DNA of 18,033 nt from assembly GCA_039812685.1 (NCBI GenBank), contig JBDIBB010000081.1:1-18033 (forward strand). Reading direction: 5' to 3'. Source of the stretch: JBDIBB01 sp039812685 (GTDB lineage: Bacteria > Acidobacteriota > Vicinamibacteria > Vicinamibacterales > JAFNAJ01). Of this stretch, positions 14,963 to 18,033 are shown one piece after another. Position 1 is the first letter of the stretch. Every line of letters starts with the position of its first letter. A program made the position numbers and the translations under genes. The notes beneath the pieces were generated by a model. That model did no database searches and was not told the origin of the DNA. It worked only from the letters and a program-made list of their open reading frames with translations.

Positions 14963-15024
14963 GGCGGCTTCTGCCGCATCCGCCCTCCGCGGCGGCAGCG
15001 CCCCCGTTCGGCCCGAGGATCTCG

Positions 15025-16752
15025 ATGTCCACTCCTGCCTGGCTTCCGGTCTCCCGCGCGCGTCTGGCCGTGGCGGCCGCGCTCGTTGCCCTCGTCGTGG
15101 CGCTGCCAGCCGGACCGCAGGGCGCCTCCCGCGCGCCGGTCCGCGCCGAACACGGCATGGTGGGCAGCACCGAGGAACACGCCACCCGCATCGGTGTCGA
15201 CGTGCTCCGCCGGGGTGGCAACGCCGTGGACGCGGCGGTGGCGGTGGGCTTCGCCCTCGCGGTCACGCATCCCTCGGCCGGCAACCTCGGCGGCGGGGGC
15301 CTGATGGTGATTCGCCTGCCGGACGGCCGGGCCACGTCGATCGATTACCGGGAGAGCGCACCGGCCGCGGCCAGCCGTGACATGTTCCTCGACGCCGCGG
15401 GCAACGTTGTCGCCGAACGCAGCCTCGTCGGGCCGCTCGCCGCGGGCGTGCCCGGGTCGGTCGCCGGCCTCGCGCTCGCGCACCGCAAGTACGGCAAGCT
15501 GCCGTGGGCCGATCTCGTCACGCCGGCTGTCACACTGGCCGCCGACGGCTTCGTGGTGAGCGACGCGCTGGCGCGATCGCTGCGCAGCGCAGCCAAACTG
15601 CTGGATCGCTTCCCCGAGTCGCGCCGCGTGCTGCTGAAGGACGGGGCCTTCTGGCAGCCCGGCGACCGGCTGGTGCAGCCGGAGCTGGCCGTTACGCTGC
15701 GCGCGATCGCCGCCCGTGGCACCGACGGCTTCTACCGCGGCCCGGTCGCCGACGCCATCGTCGCGGAGATGAAACGCACCGGCGGACTGATCTCCAACGC
15801 CGATCTCGAGGCATACCAGCCCGTGGAGCGCACGCCGGTGACCGGCACCTACCGCGGATACGAGATCGTCTCGATGCCGCCGGTCAGCTCCGGCGGCATC
15901 GCCCTGATCGAGACCCTGAACATACTCGAGGCGTGGCCGCTCGGCGAGTACGGCCACAACTCGTCGAAGACCATCCACCTGGTCGCCGAGACCACGCGGC
16001 GCGCCTACGCGGACCGCTCCGAGTGGCTCGGCGATCCGGCATTCTTCCAGGTGCCCATCGCAGGCCTCACCTCGAAGAAATACGCCGCGCAGCTCCGGGC
16101 CTCGATCGACCCGGAACGCGCCACCCCGTCGAGCCAGGTGAAGCCGGGGCAGCCGGCCGCCTTCGAATCGGACCAGACCACCCACTATTCGGCCATCGAC
16201 GCCGACGGCATGGCCGTCTCCACCACGACCACCATCAACGGCGGCTACGGCAACGGGCAGATGGTGACCGGCGCGGGCTTCCTGCTCAACAACGAAATGG
16301 ACGACTTCAGCGCCAAGCCCGGCGTGCCGAACATGTTCGGCGTCACCGGCGGCAAGGCCAACGAGGTGGCGCCAGGCAAGCGGATGCTGAGCTCGATGAC
16401 GCCGACCATCGTCGTCAGCAACGACAGACCACTGCTGATCGTCGGATCGCCGGGCGGATCGAGGATCATCACCACCGTGCTGCAGGTGATCCTCAACGTG
16501 ATCGACTTCGGCATGGACGTGCAGGAAGCCGTCGACGCGCCGCGCTTCCATCACCAGTGGCTGCCGGACGAGATTCGCATCGAGCGCCGCGGATTTCCAC
16601 TCGATGTGATCCGCAACCTCGAGGCGATGGGCCACAAGGTCGTGGCGCAGGGGGAAATGGGCGACGTGCACGCCATTTACGTCGATCCGAAGACAGGCAT
16701 GCGCTACGGCGCCTCCGATCCGAGGATGGATGGCCGAACCGTGGGCTACTGA
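15025..16752 (+). CDS. ggt: Gamma-glutamyltranspeptidase (glutathione hydrolase)
   Basis: A 575-residue N-terminal-nucleophile hydrolase that cleaves gamma-glutamyl bonds, for example in glutathione, in the periplasm. The ATG at 15025 has GAGG at 15015-15018 (spacer 6) and gives a signal peptide with a hydrophobic stretch at about 12-32. An in-frame start at 14938 would bury it. The self-cleavage and nucleophile site is QTTHYS: Thr385 would become the first residue of the small subunit. Other family segments are GNAVDAAVA, NLGGGGLMV, MPPVSSGG, LLNNEMDDFSAKPG, SSMTPTIV, GSPGGSRIITTVLQ and APRFHHQWLPDE. All are intact, so an active enzyme is expected. It is divergent from the phosphatase and 45 bases upstream of the FabZ-like gene. 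Confidence 0.96.
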   Translation: MSTPAWLPVSRARLAVAAALVALVVALPAGPQGASRAPVRAEHGMVGSTEEHATRIGVDVLRRGGNAVDAAVAVGFALAVTHPSAGNLGGGGLMVIRLPDGRATSIDYRESAPAAASRDMFLDAAGNVVAERSLVGPLAAGVPGSVAGLALAHRKYGKLPWADLVTPAVTLAADGFVVSDALARSLRSAAKLLDRFPESRRVLLKDGAFWQPGDRLVQPELAVTLRAIAARGTDGFYRGPVADAIVAEMKRTGGLISNADLEAYQPVERTPVTGTYRGYEIVSMPPVSSGGIALIETLNILEAWPLGEYGHNSSKTIHLVAETTRRAYADRSEWLGDPAFFQVPIAGLTSKKYAAQLRASIDPERATPSSQVKPGQPAAFESDQTTHYSAIDADGMAVSTTTTINGGYGNGQMVTGAGFLLNNEMDDFSAKPGVPNMFGVTGGKANEVAPGKRMLSSMTPTIVVSNDRPLLIVGSPGGSRIITTVLQVILNVIDFGMDVQEAVDAPRFHHQWLPDEIRIERRGFPLDVIRNLEAMGHKVVAQGEMGDVHAIYVDPKTGMRYGASDPRMDGRTVGY

Positions 16753-16797
16753 CCGGCCCGAGATCCCAAGACCTGACCGACACGCCCCAGGCCCGGA

Positions 16798-17274
16798 ATG
16801 TCCGATATCCTTACGGTCCCCATCGATCACGCCGCCATCGAGCGCATCCTTCCGCATCGCTACCCGTTCCTGCTGGTGGATCGCATCGTCAGCTTCGAGC
16901 CCGACAAGCGCATCGTCGGCCTGAAGATGGTGTCGCGCAACGAGCGCCACCTCTCGCATCCTCCGGGGGAAGCCGCCGTCCTGCCGTTCACGATCCTCAC
17001 CGAGGCCATCGCCCAGGTGGGCGCGATCCTCATCCTGGCCAAGCCCGAGAACCGCGACAAGCTGATTTACTTCATGCGCATCGACCGGGTGCGCTACAAG
17101 CGGCCCGCGCACGCCGGCGACGTCGTCGAAATCGAGGCGCTGCCCGGACGCATGCGCAGCCGCATGGGCACGCTGCGCGGCGTCGCACGCGTGAACGGTG
17201 AGGTGGCTGTCGACGGCACGATGACGTTCGCCCTCGGCGCGCGCGGCGAGAACGCGCCGGCCCCCGGCGCGTAG
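16798..17274 (+). CDS. FabZ-like hot-dog 3-hydroxyacyl-[ACP] dehydratase, divergent
   Basis: A 158-residue single hot-dog-fold protein. The FabZ signature LPHRYPFLLVDR (18-29) is intact, and the later segment RVRYKRPAHAGD corresponds to the usual RFRRPVVPGD. The catalytic region is altered: the usual GHFPxxPVMPGVLIIEAMAQ reads SHPPGEAAVLPFTILTEAIAQ. The histidine (H54) and glutamate (E69) of the dyad remain, but they are 15 positions apart instead of 14 and the PG of PVMPG is lost. It may still dehydrate 3-hydroxyacyl-ACP in fatty acid or lipid A synthesis, or act on another acyl thioester. It lies 45 bases after ggt on the same strand and so may share its mRNA. No lpx or other fab gene is adjacent. 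An AGG six bases before the ATG (16790-16792 region) is a modest Shine-Dalgarno. Confidence 0.85.
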   Translation: MSDILTVPIDHAAIERILPHRYPFLLVDRIVSFEPDKRIVGLKMVSRNERHLSHPPGEAAVLPFTILTEAIAQVGAILILAKPENRDKLIYFMRIDRVRYKRPAHAGDVVEIEALPGRMRSRMGTLRGVARVNGEVAVDGTMTFALGARGENAPAPGA

Positions 17275-17279
17275 CCGCT

Positions 17280-17316
17280 GCCGGCGGCGCCGCTCTCACC
17301 GCGCGGGCCCGCCGGC
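17280..17316. terminator. Possible weak terminator between convergent genes
   Basis: GCCGGCGG (17280-17287) can pair with CCGCCGGC (17309-17316) around a 21-base loop in the 45-base gap between the FabZ-like gene and the convergent HD-domain gene. There is no T-run. Only position and pairing support it. Confidence 0.25.
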
Positions 17317-17319
17317 CGA

Positions 17320-18033
17320 TCAGCGCGCGGGCTTGAGCCACGATCGGCCCAGCCGCTTCTGGTACGCCGTGAACTCGCCGTCGCCATCGTCGTCGGCGAT
17401 GGCGCGCCGAACCTGGTGCAGCTTCGCGTCGAGGTCGTCGGCGGCCGCCAGCACCAGGGCCTCGACCGACATCGGAACCACCGGCGATCCGAATTCCAGC
17501 GCGCCATGATGGGAGGCGACGAGGTGCTCGATTTCCGTCCGCGTCCGGGCGTCGAGCGACGGCAGCCCGGCCGCCGCCTCACGCACCATCATCAGGCCGA
17601 GCGGGATGTGGCCCACCAGCGATCCCTCCAGCGTGTAGCCCGGCGCGCGCACGTACTCGATCTCCTGCAGTTTCCCGATATCGTGCAGCACGGCGCCAGC
17701 CAGCAGCAGGTCGCGGTCGGCCCCGTAGATCTCACCCAGCGCGTCGGCCACACGGGCCACCTGCAGCACGTGCTCGAGCAGCCCGCCGCGATAGGCGTGG
17801 TGCACGAGCATGGCGGCCGGCCACACGCGCAGCCGGTCGCCGTGATCGGCCACGATGCGCGCCAGCAGCGCGCGGACGCCGGGATGGCCGACGCCCGCGA
17901 TCCGAGACTGCAGCTCCGCCCACATCTCGTCGGCGGGTCTCGGCGAGACGGGCACGCAGTCCTCCTCCCGGAAACCCGCGTCACGATCGCGCGCCTCGTC
18001 CACGCGGCGGATCTGCGAGACGATCAACTCGCG
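17320..18033 (-). CDS. YhaM-like HD-domain phosphohydrolase / 3'-5' exoribonuclease, N-terminus outside window
   Basis: The frame runs from TGA at 17320-17322 to the window edge (18033). The TTG at 18027 is inside the frame and need not be the start. The visible ~237 residues hold an HD domain in the order AMLVHHAYRGGLLEHVLQV, LLAGAVLHDIGKLQEI (metal HD pair), VGHIPLG, EIEHLVASHHG and AADDLDAKLHQV. This order and the C-terminal FTAYQKRLGRSWLKP fit the YhaM/CBF1 family, whose members degrade RNA 3'-5' and carry an N-terminal OB fold. That OB fold would lie off the right edge; only its linker (about PVSPRPADEMWAEL) is visible. The metal ligands look complete. It is convergent with the FabZ-like gene. 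Confidence 0.85.
   Translation of the reverse strand, partial: RELIVSQIRRVDEARDRDAGFREEDCVPVSPRPADEMWAELQSRIAGVGHPGVRALLARIVADHGDRLRVWPAAMLVHHAYRGGLLEHVLQVARVADALGEIYGADRDLLLAGAVLHDIGKLQEIEYVRAPGYTLEGSLVGHIPLGLMMVREAAAGLPSLDARTRTEIEHLVASHHGALEFGSPVVPMSVEALVLAAADDLDAKLHQVRRAIADDDGDGEFTAYQKRLGRSWLKPAR

Noticed and set aside
12726..15335. An 869-codon open frame on the minus strand overlapping the phosphatase and ggt genes
   Set aside because: It is an out-of-frame shadow in GC-rich DNA: arginine-rich, low-complexity translation, while the overlapping frames encode clear enzymes.
14956..17112. A 718-codon minus-strand frame antisense to ggt and the FabZ-like gene
   Set aside because: Antisense shadow; composition is typical of reverse-frame translation of GC-rich genes.
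1..18033. CRISPR arrays, tRNA/rRNA genes, insertion sequences, prophage or defence systems
   Set aside because: No regular short repeats with spacers, no cloverleaf or rRNA-like stretches and no transposase, integrase or nuclease-type domains were seen. A tRNAscan or defence-finder run would be decisive.

Overview
The window is about 18 kb of very GC-rich bacterial chromosome with chromosomal-type gene content. The mix is a PP2C/SpoIIE-type phosphatase with membrane helices, a DUF5658-like membrane protein, a secreted M1-type peptidase, a short NuoG, an alpha-type glutamine synthetase and a YhaM-like HD protein. This looks most like Acidobacteriota (a Vicinamibacteria-like lineage), but that is inference from protein character and composition; there is no rRNA or other marker gene. 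I see no transposase, tRNA, rRNA, CRISPR array, phage gene or recognisable defence locus.

Left part (1-6972, all on +): the C-terminal end of a large protein that begins outside the window; a small three-helix membrane protein behind a good sigma-54-type -24/-12 motif; a membrane-anchored PP2C phosphatase; a secreted M1 metallopeptidase homologue; and a NuoG-like iron-sulfur protein with every cluster ligand but a short C-terminal half. Middle part (7120-11026): a SAM methyltransferase and a diacylglycerol/sphingosine-kinase-like lipid kinase on -, a divergent membrane-anchored GAF protein on +, and a PDZ-domain gene on - that is cut by one in-frame TGA. Right part (11362-18033): glutamine synthetase (+), a long intergenic stretch ending in a clear intrinsic terminator, a GAF-GAF-PP2C phosphatase (-) divergent from gamma-glutamyltranspeptidase (+), a FabZ-like hot-dog dehydratase (+), and the C-terminal part of a YhaM-like HD phosphohydrolase (-) that runs off the right edge.

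Functional links are loose. Two unlinked PP2C/SpoIIE phosphatases and a GAF-only membrane protein point to partner-switching or similar signalling, but no anti-sigma factor, STAS protein or kinase lies beside them. Glutamine synthetase and gamma-glutamyltranspeptidase both handle glutamine/glutamate-type substrates but are separated by the phosphatase and its terminator, so they are not an operon. Gamma-glutamyltranspeptidase and the FabZ-like gene are 45 bases apart and may be co-transcribed.

I did not find a convincing new multi-gene system. The best leads are small: the nonsense-interrupted PDZ gene, overlapping opposed -10 boxes between the phosphatase and ggt, the sigma-54-type promoter, start codons lying 6-9 bases behind -10-like boxes, the 400-base region after glnA that ends in an intrinsic terminator, and family-level oddities in the M1, NuoG and FabZ-like proteins.
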